From NCBI GenBank assembly GCA_002699585.1, contig PABP01000009.1:483750-547749 (forward strand): DNA of 64,000 bases, read 5' to 3'. The notes under the pieces were generated by a model. That model saw only the letters and a list, made by a program, of their open reading frames with translations. It was not told the origin of the DNA and did not search any database. The stretch is from Anaerolineaceae bacterium (GTDB lineage Bacteria; Chloroflexota; Anaerolineae; Aggregatilineales; Phototrophicaceae). The position numbers were made by a program, and so were the translations under genes. Of this stretch, positions 43,658-54,188 are shown piece after piece; position 1 is the first letter of the stretch, and every line of letters starts with the position of its first letter.

Positions 43658-45739
43658 ATGAAAGAGTATGCGAGCGATAAAATCAGGAACATTGCTTTGG
43701 TCGGGCACCAGAGTAGTGGTAAAACTTCCCTGGTTGAAGCGCTCTTATTTAATTCTGGCGCACTGTCTCGGCTAGGAAAAATAGAGGAAAAGAATACCGT
43801 CAGCGATTGGGAAGACGAAGAAAAAGATCGTGGCCTGTCGCTGTCGACTTCTCTGGTGCCCGTTGAATGGAACGATTACAAAATTAATTTGCTGGATGCC
43901 CCCGGTTTCACCGATTTCCAGGGCGAGATGAAGAACGCCATTCGCGTTGCAGATTCTGTCGTGGTGGTGGTTGATGCCGTTCAAGGTGTCGCTGTGGGTA
44001 CCGAACTGGTCTGGGAATACGCGCGCGTGTTCCATCAGCCCATTATCGTGGTTGTGACCAAGCTCGACCGTGAAAATGCCAGTTTTGAGACGACATTGGC
44101 AGATCTCGAAGCCAGCTTTGAAGACTATAAGTTTGTCCCGGTGACCATCCCGATTGGCAAGGAAGCCGATTTCAAGGGCGTCGCCAACGTCTTAACAGAA
44201 AAAGCCTATTTCGGCACAGGTGAAGATCGTGCGGATTTACCCGCTGACATGAATGACGAGGTCGCTGAATACCACGTCAAGTTGGTAGAAGCCGCCGCCG
44301 AGGCTGATGACGAACTGATTGAAAAATACTTTGAAGAAGGCGAACTGACCTTTGATGAAGTCCGTGAAGGCATGCGTAAAGCCTCCCGTAACCATGAACT
44401 CCTGACTGTACCCGTCTTCTGCGTCTCTGGTACGCAAAACATCGGCACCATCCCGCTCTTGGAAGCGATGATCGCTTATGCCTCACCGCCATCTGTACGG
44501 CGCGTGGGTGTTATGCCCAAAGACGGTGGCGAAATGTCCTACTTGCTGCCGCCGCAAACCGATGACAAGCCGCTGGCTGCCTATGTCTGGAAGACGACGA
44601 CCGACAAGTATGTGGGGACACTCAACTACTTCCGCATCTTCGATGGCACCATCAGCGCGGACAGCCGCAACATTAATGCGACAAAAGATGTTGAGGAACG
44701 TTTCAACAGCTTGTTCGTGATGCGCGGCAAAGAGCAATTACCCATCAAACGCTTGCATGCGGGTGACATTGGCGTGGTTGCTAAGCTGAATGAAACATCA
44801 ACCGGCGACACCTTCGCTGATAAACAAACAGACTTTGAAATTGTCAAACCGGATTTCCCCACGCCGCTGTACAGTGTTTCTTTGACCCCCAAGACCCAGG
44901 CCGACAGCGCCAAAATGGGGACTATCCTCACCAGCCTATGCGATGCCGACCCCACGCTGCGCTGGCGTCAGGATGCGGATACCAAAGAGGTCGTTCTAGA
45001 AGGCATGGGCAACGTGCATATTGATGTGACGATCAACCGTGCGGCGGCCCTTGGCGTAGGCATTGATACGCATATGCCGCGTATCCCGTATCGTGAAACC
45101 GTCACCAAAGAGCGCGAAGCGACCCATCGCCATAAGAAGCAATCCGGCGGTGCGGGCCAATTTGGTGAAGTCAGCCTGCGCGTGATGCCCATCGAGGAAG
45201 ATGAATTTGTCTATGAGACGAACATCTTCGGTGGTGCGATTTCGCAGCAGTTCCTGCCATCGATTGAAAAAGGCATCCGTCAGGTGCTTGAAGGTGGCGT
45301 CATTGCCGGGTACCCGGTAGTGCAGGTTAAGGCTGTCGTCTTCGATGGCAAAGAACACCCGGTGGATTCCAAAGATATCGCTTTCCAGGTTGCAGGCCGA
45401 GAAGCATTCAAAGAGGCCTTCATGAGTGCCGGCCCGGCTTTGCTCGAACCAATCATGGATGTGGCAATCACGATCCCGGAAACGATGATGGGCGACATCA
45501 TGGGTGATCTCAACCAGCGTCGTGGGCGCGTCCAGGGTATGGATAGCGTCGGTACCAAGAGCATTATCAAAGCCCAGGTTCCGCTGGCGGAGATGATGCG
45601 TTACGGCAATGACCTTCGTTCGATGACAGGTGGACGCGGTATCTACATGATGGAATTCTCGCACTACGAGCGCGTGCCATCTCACCTTCAGGACGATATT
45701 ATTGCACAGTCACAGCGTCCTGAAGCTGAAGAAGCCTAA
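43658..45739 (+). CDS. Elongation factor G-like GTPase (EF-G paralogue)
   Basis: 693 residues from the ATG at 43658, with RBS GGAGG. All five EF-G domains appear present. The P-loop is GHQSSGKTSL (17-26); switch I contains RGLSLSTS in place of RGITI; the G3 motif is DAPGFTDF, so the catalytic His of DTPGHVDF is Phe84; G4 reads TKLD, not NKMD. These changes are typical of the FusA2-like group, whose members differ from the main translocase. The C-terminal part keeps GRRGRVQGM-like sequence (here NQRRGRVQGM). Probably an auxiliary ribosome-associated GTPase. Monocistronic. Confidence 0.9.
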   Translation: MKEYASDKIRNIALVGHQSSGKTSLVEALLFNSGALSRLGKIEEKNTVSDWEDEEKDRGLSLSTSLVPVEWNDYKINLLDAPGFTDFQGEMKNAIRVADSVVVVVDAVQGVAVGTELVWEYARVFHQPIIVVVTKLDRENASFETTLADLEASFEDYKFVPVTIPIGKEADFKGVANVLTEKAYFGTGEDRADLPADMNDEVAEYHVKLVEAAAEADDELIEKYFEEGELTFDEVREGMRKASRNHELLTVPVFCVSGTQNIGTIPLLEAMIAYASPPSVRRVGVMPKDGGEMSYLLPPQTDDKPLAAYVWKTTTDKYVGTLNYFRIFDGTISADSRNINATKDVEERFNSLFVMRGKEQLPIKRLHAGDIGVVAKLNETSTGDTFADKQTDFEIVKPDFPTPLYSVSLTPKTQADSAKMGTILTSLCDADPTLRWRQDADTKEVVLEGMGNVHIDVTINRAAALGVGIDTHMPRIPYRETVTKEREATHRHKKQSGGAGQFGEVSLRVMPIEEDEFVYETNIFGGAISQQFLPSIEKGIRQVLEGGVIAGYPVVQVKAVVFDGKEHPVDSKDIAFQVAGREAFKEAFMSAGPALLEPIMDVAITIPETMMGDIMGDLNQRRGRVQGMDSVGTKSIIKAQVPLAEMMRYGNDLRSMTGGRGIYMMEFSHYERVPSHLQDDIIAQSQRPEAEEA

Positions 45740-45773
45740 GCACCAGTTTGCGTCACAGTACAAGTCACAAAAT

Positions 45774-45809
45774 AAAAGCGGGATGCTCATCAGGGCATCC
45801 CGCTTTTTT
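45774..45809. terminator. Bidirectional terminator between EF-G-like gene and ftsH
   Basis: AAAAGCGGGATGC (45774-45786, one leading A mismatch tolerated) pairs with GCATCCCGCTTTT (45795-45807), followed by TT. It serves both convergent genes. Confidence 0.9.
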
Positions 45810-45824
45810 AGGTGTCAGGCTGGC

Positions 45825-48149
45825 TTAGTTGTCTTTGCCTTCTGATGAACCGTTTTCTTCGTTGTTATGATCGCGCTTGTTCTGGCGACCCTCGCTATTG
45901 TTGCCAAACAGGCTGTCGAACAGCGGATGGGCCGTGGGTACATTGCGCCCGGATTCGTTCGGTTTGGGCGGTGCGCTCGGCCTGGACGGTGCCTCCTGCT
46001 TGGGAGCCTCCTGCTTAGCTGGCTCAGTCGGCGCATTGGCCGATGGATGCGGCTTGCGCGTGGGTGGCGCTTTGCGCGGCTGCTCGCTCCTTGACTGAAC
46101 CGGCTCCCGGTCGACCGGAGAATCGGTGGCTTTGGTTTCAGCCCGTTCCGGCTCTCCTGGCGCATCTTCAGGATGTGGTCCCGCTTCTATGGGAACGGGT
46201 GGCACACCGTCTTTCATATGGTCAAGCAGTTCGGCTGCCTCAACAGTGCGCTTATCCTGCAAACCCAAGATCTCCAGGAATTCGTCCCGTTCCAGGACCT
46301 CACGGTCCAGTAGGGCCTGGGCAACATTTTCCAAGTCTTGGCGGTGTTCCGCCAGCAGCGACTTGGTGCGCTTGTAAGCTGTTTCCACGATGCGCCGCGT
46401 TTCCGCGTCGATCTTGGCGGCAGTTTCTTCGCTGTATTTGCGCCCTTGTGATAGCGAGTACCCCAGGAACGGCTGCGATTCGTCATCGCCGAAGTTCATC
46501 GGGCCGATGGCATCGGTCATACCGAATTGTGCGACCATATTGCGGGCAAGACTAGTTACACGCTGTAAGTCGTTTGATGCCCCGGTCGTAATATCGCCAA
46601 AGACGATTTCTTCGGAAACACGTCCGCCTAGCAAACCATCAAGATAAGCTTCGATGCGCTTGCGAGAAATATTGCGGATATCCTCATCGGGGGCGTAAGC
46701 TGTGATGCCCAATGCCTGCCCACGGGGTGTAATCGTAACTTTGAGAACCGGGTTGCTCAGGGGTGTAAATGCCGATACCACCGCGTGGCCCGCTTCGTGG
46801 TACGCGACAACGCGCCGTTCTTCCAGATTAGACAGCGGCGGACGTTCGTTACCCAGGATGATGCGCTCAAAGGCATACGAGAAGTCGCTCTGGTCGATGC
46901 GCCGTTTATTGTCACGGGCCGCTTTCAGGGCGGCTTCGTTGGCCAGGTTGGCGATGTCCGCGCCGGAGAAACCAACTGTTGCACCCGCCAATGAAGAGAG
47001 GTCAACGCGGTCAGCTAGCGGCTTGCCGCGCGTATGGATCTTGAGGATTTCCCAACGGCCATTACGATCGGGCAGGTCTACTGTGACCTGACGATCAAAA
47101 CGGCCAGGGCGCAGCAGCGCCGGGTCGAGCACATCGGGTCGGTTGGTAGCTGCCATGACGATAACCGTCGCTGATTGGTCGAAACCGTCCATTTCTGCCA
47201 GCAACTGGTTGAGCGTTTGCTCGCGCTCATCGTTACCACCACCCAGGCCAGCACCACGCTGGCGACCGACAGCGTCGATCTCATCAATGAACACGATGCT
47301 CGGTGAATTTTCCTTGGCTTTGTTGAACAGGTCACGGACGCGCGACGCACCTACACCAACGAACATCTCGACAAATTCCGAGGCGGCGATGCTGTAGAAA
47401 GCAACGTTGGCTTCGCCAGCGACGGCACGCGCCATGAGCGTCTTGCCCGTCCCTGGAGGGCCAACCAGCAGCACCCCGCGCGGGATACGCGCACCCAGCG
47501 AAATATACTTATCCGGGTCGCGCAAAAAGTCGACCACTTCGACCAGATCGCGTTTGGCACTGTCCTGGCCTGCTACATCATCAAAAGTGACGCGCGGTAA
47601 ATCGGGATTGTACTCGCGCGCCTGTGAGCGCCCAAAGCCAAAGACGCCGTTCATCTGCCCCTGCGCACGGCGTGTCATCCATAAGAAAAAGCCCATAATG
47701 AGCAGCAGCGGCAGGAACGTAATGAAGGCTTGCAGCAATACGGGTATTTCCGGCGGGGCGATACCCTCCACAAGCGCACTTGGATTATTCTCTTGGAGCA
47801 GTGTGTTCAGCTCTTCGGCTGTGCCGGGGGGTAGCGATGTAGAGAAGTTCGTCACGCCCCTACCATCAACGACGACGTTGCCTCTAAAGGTGCCGCGTGC
47901 TACAAGACCCGTGGTTTCGATCTCAATCGCTCTGATGTCTGTAATGTTTTCGCGTACAACAGAGTAGGGGAGTTCGGTGCCTTCTATGCCATCGCCAAAC
48001 AACCCACTCCCGGTGACTGAAAGCAGCCACAGGAAGAAGAACGTCAGCCCCCCAATCAACACCCATCGTTGCCAGTCTGGTTGCTGTGGCGGCTGAGGGT
48101 CTGTGTTGTCGGGGCCGGTGTTATTCGGGTTTCGATTGTCAGGTTGCAT
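45825..48149 (-). CDS. ftsH: ATP-dependent zinc metalloprotease FtsH with long C-terminal tail
   Basis: 774 residues. A membrane AAA protease: an N-terminal Asn/Pro-rich cytosolic stretch, membrane helices at about 29-48 and 136-158, AAA domain with Walker [12 protein letters not shown] (230-240) and Walker [12 protein letters not shown], and protease motif HEAGH at 451-455 with the third ligand Asp in [11 protein letters not shown]. After about residue 650 comes a disordered tail of about 120 residues rich in Pro, Lys, Glu and Ala, longer than in most FtsH. Degrades membrane and short-lived cytosolic proteins. Confidence 0.97.
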   Translation of the reverse strand: MQPDNRNPNNTGPDNTDPQPPQQPDWQRWVLIGGLTFFFLWLLSVTGSGLFGDGIEGTELPYSVVRENITDIRAIEIETTGLVARGTFRGNVVVDGRGVTNFSTSLPPGTAEELNTLLQENNPSALVEGIAPPEIPVLLQAFITFLPLLLIMGFFLWMTRRAQGQMNGVFGFGRSQAREYNPDLPRVTFDDVAGQDSAKRDLVEVVDFLRDPDKYISLGARIPRGVLLVGPPGTGKTLMARAVAGEANVAFYSIAASEFVEMFVGVGASRVRDLFNKAKENSPSIVFIDEIDAVGRQRGAGLGGGNDEREQTLNQLLAEMDGFDQSATVIVMAATNRPDVLDPALLRPGRFDRQVTVDLPDRNGRWEILKIHTRGKPLADRVDLSSLAGATVGFSGADIANLANEAALKAARDNKRRIDQSDFSYAFERIILGNERPPLSNLEERRVVAYHEAGHAVVSAFTPLSNPVLKVTITPRGQALGITAYAPDEDIRNISRKRIEAYLDGLLGGRVSEEIVFGDITTGASNDLQRVTSLARNMVAQFGMTDAIGPMNFGDDESQPFLGYSLSQGRKYSEETAAKIDAETRRIVETAYKRTKSLLAEHRQDLENVAQALLDREVLERDEFLEILGLQDKRTVEAAELLDHMKDGVPPVPIEAGPHPEDAPGEPERAETKATDSPVDREPVQSRSEQPRKAPPTRKPHPSANAPTEPAKQEAPKQEAPSRPSAPPKPNESGRNVPTAHPLFDSLFGNNSEGRQNKRDHNNEENGSSEGKDN

Positions 48150-48272
48150 TCAATTAAGTTACCTTGGAACATAACTATTGGGGTCATTATAGCTTAATTC
48201 GTATTAGAATACTGCTAGCAATAGTGGAGCAGACGCTGAGACAAACGGTAGCATTCGTCGTCTGGTGACCAT

Positions 48273-48301
48273 TTGAGATTGTTGACCGCTGCCCGTATAA
48301 T
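48273..48301 (+). promoter_or_regulatory. Promoter of the unknown gene at 48330
   Basis: TTGAGA (48273-48278), a 17-base spacer and a perfect TATAAT (48296-48301), about 22 bases before an AGGAAG ribosome-binding site. On the other strand, TATAAT at 48186-48191 may be the -10 of ftsH. Confidence 0.7.
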
Positions 48302-48329
48302 GTGTGCACGAAGGTTAGGAAGTTGATAT

Positions 48330-49232
48330 ATGAATTCAGACAAGCCGGGTAAAGGGCAGCAACCGACAAAGAAATCCGCTGAGGCACCACTGCCAGATGA
48401 TGCCACTATCCCCAGCCGCGCCATTGACGATACGGCCTCTATCTTGAGTGCCTGGGATACCCCGGAAGAAGCATCCAAGCAGACGCCTGCTGCTGATGCC
48501 CAGCCCAGGGTCATCATGCCGACAGAAAATAATGATCAGCATGGCGATCAGACGGTGCCGCGCCAACCAATTGCGCGCCAGCAATCTCGTGCCATTCAAA
48601 AGTCGAGTACAATCTTGCCGACGACCACACCGCGCTTGATTGACTCGCAGGCCATGCCGACAGTGAATCCCAATGTGGCCATGACTCATGCTGGCGACGA
48701 ACCGCCCTGGACTTTGCAGCAATTCTTCGATGGCGAAGTAGACCTCGAACTGGAATTGGGCAAACGCTTCCCCAAGATGCCCATGATGGCCCGTATCAAA
48801 TTTCGGGAAGTGGGTACGCATTCCAAAATTCACTCGGCGACACTTTCGACGCAGGATGGCAGCGCCGGACTGACAGTCGATGTCGACCCCAAAAATAAAT
48901 ATATGCAAATGTCCTTCACCATCGAATCCATGATTACGTTACGTTTCATGCTGGTATCGCTCAGCAGCATGGACCGTGAGCGCTGGTTGGACTTGATGCA
49001 GCGTGAGCAGGGAGGCTTGGCCTTTTTGTGGGGGCCTGACCGTTGGCAGAGCGATTATATTATTTGCCTCGGTCGCAAATACTTTACCAATATGTATGCT
49101 TTTTCGCCCAACAATTTCGAGGCGGGTGTCCGTATGACGCCGACCGTCTCCCAGGAATTGCTCGATTGGCTGGATCGCACCTGGCAGCTAGAAGCACCCG
49201 ACGAAAACCCGCCAACGCTGTTAACCTGGTAA
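48330..49232 (+). CDS. Protein of unknown function with disordered N-terminus
   Basis: 300 residues. The first 125 are polar and low complexity (KKSAEAPLPDDATIPSR, ASKQTPAADAQPR). From about 130 a compact domain begins: PPWTLQQFFDGEVDLELELGKRFP, then ARIKFREVGTHSKIHSATLS, FTIESMITLRFMLVSLSSMDRERW and AFLWGPDRWQSDYIICLGRKYFTNMYAFSP. No signal peptide or membrane helix. No family was recognised; it may be lineage-specific. Own promoter, divergent from ftsH. Confidence 0.72.
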   Translation: MNSDKPGKGQQPTKKSAEAPLPDDATIPSRAIDDTASILSAWDTPEEASKQTPAADAQPRVIMPTENNDQHGDQTVPRQPIARQQSRAIQKSSTILPTTTPRLIDSQAMPTVNPNVAMTHAGDEPPWTLQQFFDGEVDLELELGKRFPKMPMMARIKFREVGTHSKIHSATLSTQDGSAGLTVDVDPKNKYMQMSFTIESMITLRFMLVSLSSMDRERWLDLMQREQGGLAFLWGPDRWQSDYIICLGRKYFTNMYAFSPNNFEAGVRMTPTVSQELLDWLDRTWQLEAPDENPPTLLTW

Positions 49233-49270
49233 TGGCCAATCAATTCGTAGGGCTGTAGCATCGCTACGTC

Positions 49271-49290
49271 CGGTATATGCCGCTTTTTTT
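49271..49290 (+). terminator. Possible weak terminator
   Basis: CGGT-ATAT-GCCG (49271-49282) forms a 4-bp stem followed by C and TTTTTTT (49284-49290). A second small hairpin, GTAGC-ATC-GCTAC, precedes it. The short stem makes this uncertain. Confidence 0.35.
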
Positions 49291-49434
49291 GATATACGTA
49301 TAAATCGGCAAACGGCGTAACACGTCCTTTGTGGTTTGCCTGATAACCTGCTGAGAATACCCTTTCGTGTCTTTCTGTCGATGGGCGTCCGTGTTACAGT
49401 CAAGCCAATCTTTGCTGAACTAGAAAAGCCATCC

Positions 49435-51501
49435 ATGAACCGCCTGAAAAACGAAACTAGCCCCTATCTGCTGCAACATGCGGATAATCCTGTTGATTGG
49501 TATGCCTGGGGGGAAGAAGCCCTGGCTGCTGCCCAGGCGCAGGATAAACCCATTCTCCTGAGCGTGGGCTATAGTGCCTGTCACTGGTGCCATGTGATGG
49601 CCCATGAGAGCTTTGAGCATGAACCCACCGCCGCTATGATGAACGAGCTGTTCATCAACATCAAAGTAGACCGCGAAGAACGCCCTGATGTGGATGCCAT
49701 CTATATGCAGGCGGTCCAGCGCTTCAACAATGGCCAGGGCGGCTGGCCCATGACCGTCTTCCTCATGCCTGACGGCAAACCCTTCTATGGCGGCACCTAC
49801 TACCCGCGTGAATCGCGCTACGGTATGCCCTCATTCCAGCAGGTGATGCAGGCTGTTCACGATGCCTATACCAACAAACGCGATGACCTCACGGCCCAGG
49901 CTGATGAAATGGCTAACTATCTGGATCGCACCGCTTTGAACATCGGCGCGGAAGATGATGTGTTCCAGCCGGATCTGCTCGACAAAGCGGCGGCGGGCCT
50001 TATGGCCCAGTTCGATGCCATCAATGGTGGACTGGGCGGCGCGCCCAAGTTCCCAACGCCCGTGAACCTGGTCTATTTGCTGCGCCATCATGTGCGTACA
50101 GGCGACAAGCAAGCTCTGCATGTCGTCACCTATACCCTCAAGAAGATGGCGCGTGGTGGCATCTATGACCAGATTGGTGGCGGTTTCGCTCGCTACAGCG
50201 TCGATGCCCAATGGCTGGTCCCACACTTTGAGAAGATGCTCTACGACAATGCCCAACTTAGCCGCCTGTATCTGCATACCTATCAGGTGACTGGCGACGC
50301 ATTCTATCGGCGTGTTGCTGAGGATATTTATGATTACATCCTGCGCGAGATGGCCGCTCCCGAAGGTGGCTTCTACAGCGCGACCGATGCCGATAGCGAA
50401 GGCGAGGAGGGCAAATTCTTCGTCTGGACCATCGACGAAGTACGCGAAGCCCTCGAACCCCTGGCCGAGGACCTGCCCAATGCGGCTGACATCGCCATTC
50501 GCTACTATCGCATGTCGCCCGGTGGCAACTTTGAAGGCAGCAATATCTTGCATGTGCCCGATGATCCCAAAGTGGTCGCTGATGACCTGGGCTTGTCCAT
50601 CGAGGAATTGCAATCGGCCTTAGCTCAGATTAATGATCGCCTGTATGCTGCGCGAGCCATGCGCGTGCATCCCGGCCTGGATGACAAAATCCTCACTGCC
50701 TGGAACGGCATGATGCTGGCTAGCTTAGCTGAAGCCGCCCGTGTGCTCGAACGCGAAGATTATCTGGTTGCAGCGGAACGCGCCGCCGACTTCCTGACTG
50801 GAACCATGCTCACATCGGGCAATCGCCTGCTACGGACCTACAATCAGGGAGATGCGCGGTTGAATGGCTACCTGGAAGACTACGCCTATGCAATTGACGC
50901 TCTGCTGGAAATGTACCAGTCCACGTATTTAGAGAAATGGTTCGTCCTGGCGCGCGATTTAGCCGATGTGGTGCTGGATCATTTCGCAGCCGAAGATGGC
51001 GGTTTCTTCGATACCAGTGACGATCATGAAGCCCTTATCGTGCGCCCGCGCACGCTGCAAGATGGCGCGACAGCCAGCGGTAACAGTGCTGTATCTGTAC
51101 AACTTTTACGCTTGGCCGCTTACACAGGTGATGCTCGTTACGAATCCGCTGCGCGGTCCTATCTGCGCCAGATAGTGCCCTTGATGCAGCAATACCCGCA
51201 GGCAATAGGAGAGGGCCTGTCTGCCGCGGATATGCTCATCAGTGGCCTCGCAGAAGTGGCTATTGTTGGCAACCCGGTCAAAGCTGAAACAAAAGCTTTG
51301 TTACAGGTCGTACGTGGGACCTACTATCCCAATGTGATTACAGCCCTGGCGCGTCACCCGGTCGATGGTGAAGATACCATCCCGCTCTTGAGCTACCGCA
51401 CCCTGCGTGATGGCCAGCCAACGGTTTATGTCTGCCGAAATTTCGTCTGCCAGATGCCAGTGACCACACCACAAGCAATGGCTGATTTGCTGAAGCAGTG
51501 A
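49435..51501 (+). CDS. DUF255 thioredoxin-domain protein (YyaL/SPATA20-like)
   Basis: 688 residues. The N-terminal thioredoxin-like domain carries [19 protein letters not shown] with Cys49 and Cys52; it is followed by an (alpha/alpha)6 barrel resembling N-acylglucosamine 2-epimerase or glycosidases ([28 protein letters not shown]). [17 protein letters not shown] at residues 6-22 is the family hallmark. The start at 49435 is the ATG that leads straight into this motif; the frame is open to 49336. Biochemical function of the family is unsettled. Confidence 0.92.
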   Translation: MNRLKNETSPYLLQHADNPVDWYAWGEEALAAAQAQDKPILLSVGYSACHWCHVMAHESFEHEPTAAMMNELFINIKVDREERPDVDAIYMQAVQRFNNGQGGWPMTVFLMPDGKPFYGGTYYPRESRYGMPSFQQVMQAVHDAYTNKRDDLTAQADEMANYLDRTALNIGAEDDVFQPDLLDKAAAGLMAQFDAINGGLGGAPKFPTPVNLVYLLRHHVRTGDKQALHVVTYTLKKMARGGIYDQIGGGFARYSVDAQWLVPHFEKMLYDNAQLSRLYLHTYQVTGDAFYRRVAEDIYDYILREMAAPEGGFYSATDADSEGEEGKFFVWTIDEVREALEPLAEDLPNAADIAIRYYRMSPGGNFEGSNILHVPDDPKVVADDLGLSIEELQSALAQINDRLYAARAMRVHPGLDDKILTAWNGMMLASLAEAARVLEREDYLVAAERAADFLTGTMLTSGNRLLRTYNQGDARLNGYLEDYAYAIDALLEMYQSTYLEKWFVLARDLADVVLDHFAAEDGGFFDTSDDHEALIVRPRTLQDGATASGNSAVSVQLLRLAAYTGDARYESAARSYLRQIVPLMQQYPQAIGEGLSAADMLISGLAEVAIVGNPVKAETKALLQVVRGTYYPNVITALARHPVDGEDTIPLLSYRTLRDGQPTVYVCRNFVCQMPVTTPQAMADLLKQ

Positions 51502-51580
51502 GCTTGTCAAAATCTTATTGATCTTATGGATGCTCGTTCATCAGGCGGCATCCCTGTTATAGAAACGCTGGGTTATTGCT

Positions 51581-52159
51581 ATGTCCATTCGTAAAGACAA
51601 GCTTCTTGTCGTCGATTTAGAAGCGACTTGTTGGGAAGGCTATAATGCGCCTGCTGGCCAGAAGAACGAAATCCTTGAAATTGGTGTCTGCCTGCTGGAC
51701 CTCGAAACCTTCAAAATTAGCGCCAAGCGTAGCCTGCTGATTACGCCTACAGAGTCGGTCATCAGCCAGTTTTGCACTGAACTGACCTCTATCACGCCGG
51801 AGTTGGTGGAAGCTGAAGGGATGCCCTTTGAAGCAGCCTGCCAGATTCTGGAAAAAGAGTATGACAGCCGCAATCGCATGTGGTCTAGTTGGGGCGCATT
51901 CGACCGCGACATCTTCCGTAAGCAGTGCAAACGCCGCAATGTACGCTATCCCTTCAATCCGAAGCATGCCAACCTCAAGCGCGTCTATATGGACGCGACC
52001 GGTGAGCGTGTCGGCTTACAACGTGCGCTGCGGGCCTATGATGTGACTTTCTCCGGGCAGGCTCATCGCGGCCACGATGATGCATACAATACGGCTGTCC
52101 TCCTCGGTTTACTGTTAGAAGAAGTCGGCCTCAACCTGCTGCGTCGGCGTGGCCTTTAG
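51581..52159 (+). CDS. DEDDh 3'-5' exonuclease (KapD/ERI1-like)
   Basis: 192 residues. Catalytic acidic residues: Asp12 and Glu14 in VVDLEATCWEG, Asp108 in SSWGAFDRD, and His162 with Asp167 in AHRGHDDAYNTAVLL. The spacing and NEILEIGVCLLD fit the ERI1/KapD branch that trims RNA 3' ends; DNA is possible. KapD of Bacillus was named for an effect on sporulation, which need not apply here. Single domain, probably cytosolic. Confidence 0.9.
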   Translation: MSIRKDKLLVVDLEATCWEGYNAPAGQKNEILEIGVCLLDLETFKISAKRSLLITPTESVISQFCTELTSITPELVEAEGMPFEAACQILEKEYDSRNRMWSSWGAFDRDIFRKQCKRRNVRYPFNPKHANLKRVYMDATGERVGLQRALRAYDVTFSGQAHRGHDDAYNTAVLLGLLLEEVGLNLLRRRGL

Positions 52160-52232
52160 TCGTCAAACGCGGCTTCTCATGATATACTGAGGTCTGTTGT
52201 GACCTCTTAACACGAATGGAATTTAGCACCCA

Positions 52233-53564
52233 ATGCAAAAACAACTAGAAAATGGCTTTATTCTGCGGTCGCTGAGCGAAGGTATCGCCAGCGATGCCGA
52301 ACAATTGCCCGTTCATTATCGGGATGTCTTCAAGGATGAGGGCGAAGATTTTGCGGAACGCCTGCTTCCCTGGACGCAAGACCTCATTGAGCGCCACCCG
52401 ACGACTACCAAAGATGACATCTGGGTCGTGGTCGATCCAGAAGCCGATGAGAAGGTCGTCTCCGCTGTGCTGTTGATCCCGCAGACATGGCGCTATGGCG
52501 ATGTTTTGCTCCCGGTCGGCCAGATTGAACTGGTTGCCACCGACAAAAATTACCGCCGTCGTGGTCTCATTCGGGAACTGTTCAAAGTGGCGCATGCCCG
52601 TTGTGAGGAACTCGGCCACATCATGACCGTGATCGGCGGCATCCCGAACTATTATCGTCAGTTTGGTTATGGTATGACGGTTGACATGGGTACGCGCCAG
52701 ATAGTCCCTTTCAAGGGCATCCCACCGCTAAAGGATGACGAAACGCCGAAGTTCACTCTCAAAGTCGCTAACGAAGCCGATATTCCTCTGCTGATGGAAT
52801 TCGATGATTATCAGGCGCGTCACTTCACAAATTTGTCCGTTTCTTACAACGAATCCGAATGGCGTTACGACATCGCCGGTAAGCACAAGGATTCCCCCTG
52901 GTCGCATTTTGTCCTGCTCATCATGAACACCGACGATGAACCTGTTGGCTACGTGACCATCCCCATGACGATGGGTGATGAAAAGCGAGTAAATGTCGTA
53001 TCGTATGTGGTCGGCGAGAAAAGCTCCTACCTGGCGACTTTTATGGATGTCATGCGCGGCTTGGATACATACGCTGCGGAAACCTGGCCGGAACAGGGCT
53101 TATATGGTGCGGCTTTTTCTGCGGGCGTGCCGCAAGCTGTGGACGAAGTGGCCAACCAGATATTCGGTGTCGCTGTCTGGAACTTCCCTTATGCTTTTTA
53201 TGTGCGCATCCCCGACTACGTGGCCTTTTTGGAAAGCATCAAGCCGCAGCTTGAAAGCCGCCTGGAGGGATCAGCCGCCAATGCCTATACTGGTGACCTG
53301 ACCATCGGCTTTTACACCCGGAAGTATCTTAAGCTGGTCTTTGAGCAAGGTAAGATTGCCAGTATTGAGATGCTTGACGCCGAGGACAGCTTCCATCCGA
53401 ATGCGCAGTTCCCATACGAAACATTTTCCAGTGTGTTGATGGGCTGTCGCACCGTTGCTGAACTGAATCATATTCATACGGATGTGGCTTCCAACAATAC
53501 GGTTCGCACCCTTTTGAACATCATGTTCCCAATCAGGCGTCCGTCTATTAGCTTGTTGGGCTAG
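52233..53564 (+). CDS. Eis-like GNAT N-acetyltransferase
   Basis: 443 residues. The N-terminal GNAT domain shows VGQIELVATDKNYRRRGLIRELFKVAHARCEELG, with the acetyl-CoA loop RRRGLIR around residues 108-114, then GIPNYYRQFGYGM. A second GNAT-like half and a C-terminal SCP2-like region (GDLTIGFYTRKYLKLVFEQG) follow, as in Eis (enhanced intracellular survival) proteins. Substrate unknown; some Eis enzymes acetylate aminoglycosides. The next gene starts 18 bases later, so they may be co-transcribed. Confidence 0.85.
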   Translation: MQKQLENGFILRSLSEGIASDAEQLPVHYRDVFKDEGEDFAERLLPWTQDLIERHPTTTKDDIWVVVDPEADEKVVSAVLLIPQTWRYGDVLLPVGQIELVATDKNYRRRGLIRELFKVAHARCEELGHIMTVIGGIPNYYRQFGYGMTVDMGTRQIVPFKGIPPLKDDETPKFTLKVANEADIPLLMEFDDYQARHFTNLSVSYNESEWRYDIAGKHKDSPWSHFVLLIMNTDDEPVGYVTIPMTMGDEKRVNVVSYVVGEKSSYLATFMDVMRGLDTYAAETWPEQGLYGAAFSAGVPQAVDEVANQIFGVAVWNFPYAFYVRIPDYVAFLESIKPQLESRLEGSAANAYTGDLTIGFYTRKYLKLVFEQGKIASIEMLDAEDSFHPNAQFPYETFSSVLMGCRTVAELNHIHTDVASNNTVRTLLNIMFPIRRPSISLLG

Positions 53565-53582
53565 TACCAAGAGAGCCATGCC

Positions 53583-54107
53583 ATGAGTCGATACGATCAT
53601 CCTATGCAAGCCCGCCAGGGCGACCAGGACTATTTTAAATCGGTGCTGGTGACGGTGGTGGGCAGTGCCTTTGCTGCTGCCGGGTATCATCTGGCAGATG
53701 AACCCATGCAGTGGTTGGGTGGTCGTTATCGCTTTATCAAGCCGCTTGAGGGTGGCTGGCAGGCGATCATTGAGTTCCAGGTGTTGGCCTATACTGACAA
53801 TGCCTACACAGGCCAGCAGCCCAGCCGCTTCCGGGTGACGCTCATTCGCAGCGATCAACCCGCTGGCAAACCCAGCAACCATCCTGACTATTTGCATCGT
53901 ACCCTCAGCCAACTGGTGGTGGGCGATTTTGGCGTGGCCATTTTGCCTTCAGCCGAACATTGGTGGCTGTTCAGCGATACAACCAGCCTGGGCAATGCGT
54001 TAGCGGAAGCCGGACATCTGGCCGTTGGTTATGGGATTCCCTGGCTCCAAGGTGATCTTTCCCCAGATGATGCCAGGGGCGCGGCTGATGACCCATCGTC
54101 GGCATAA
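53583..54107 (+). CDS. Protein of unknown function
   Basis: 174 residues, no signal peptide or membrane helix. It shows alternating beta-type stretches (RYRFIKPLEGGWQAIIEFQVL, SRFRVTLIRSDQP) and a region rich in aromatic residues (AEHWWLFSD). The last 25 residues are acidic and flexible. Likely co-transcribed with the acetyltransferase gene upstream. No family recognised. Confidence 0.65.
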   Translation: MSRYDHPMQARQGDQDYFKSVLVTVVGSAFAAAGYHLADEPMQWLGGRYRFIKPLEGGWQAIIEFQVLAYTDNAYTGQQPSRFRVTLIRSDQPAGKPSNHPDYLHRTLSQLVVGDFGVAILPSAEHWWLFSDTTSLGNALAEAGHLAVGYGIPWLQGDLSPDDARGAADDPSSA

Positions 54108-54188
54108 CGGTGGGCGGTTAGCATTGACAGAGTGAAGGCCCTCTACGCATAATGCCTCTGAGCTGATTCACAGTGAGCAGAGACCTGC

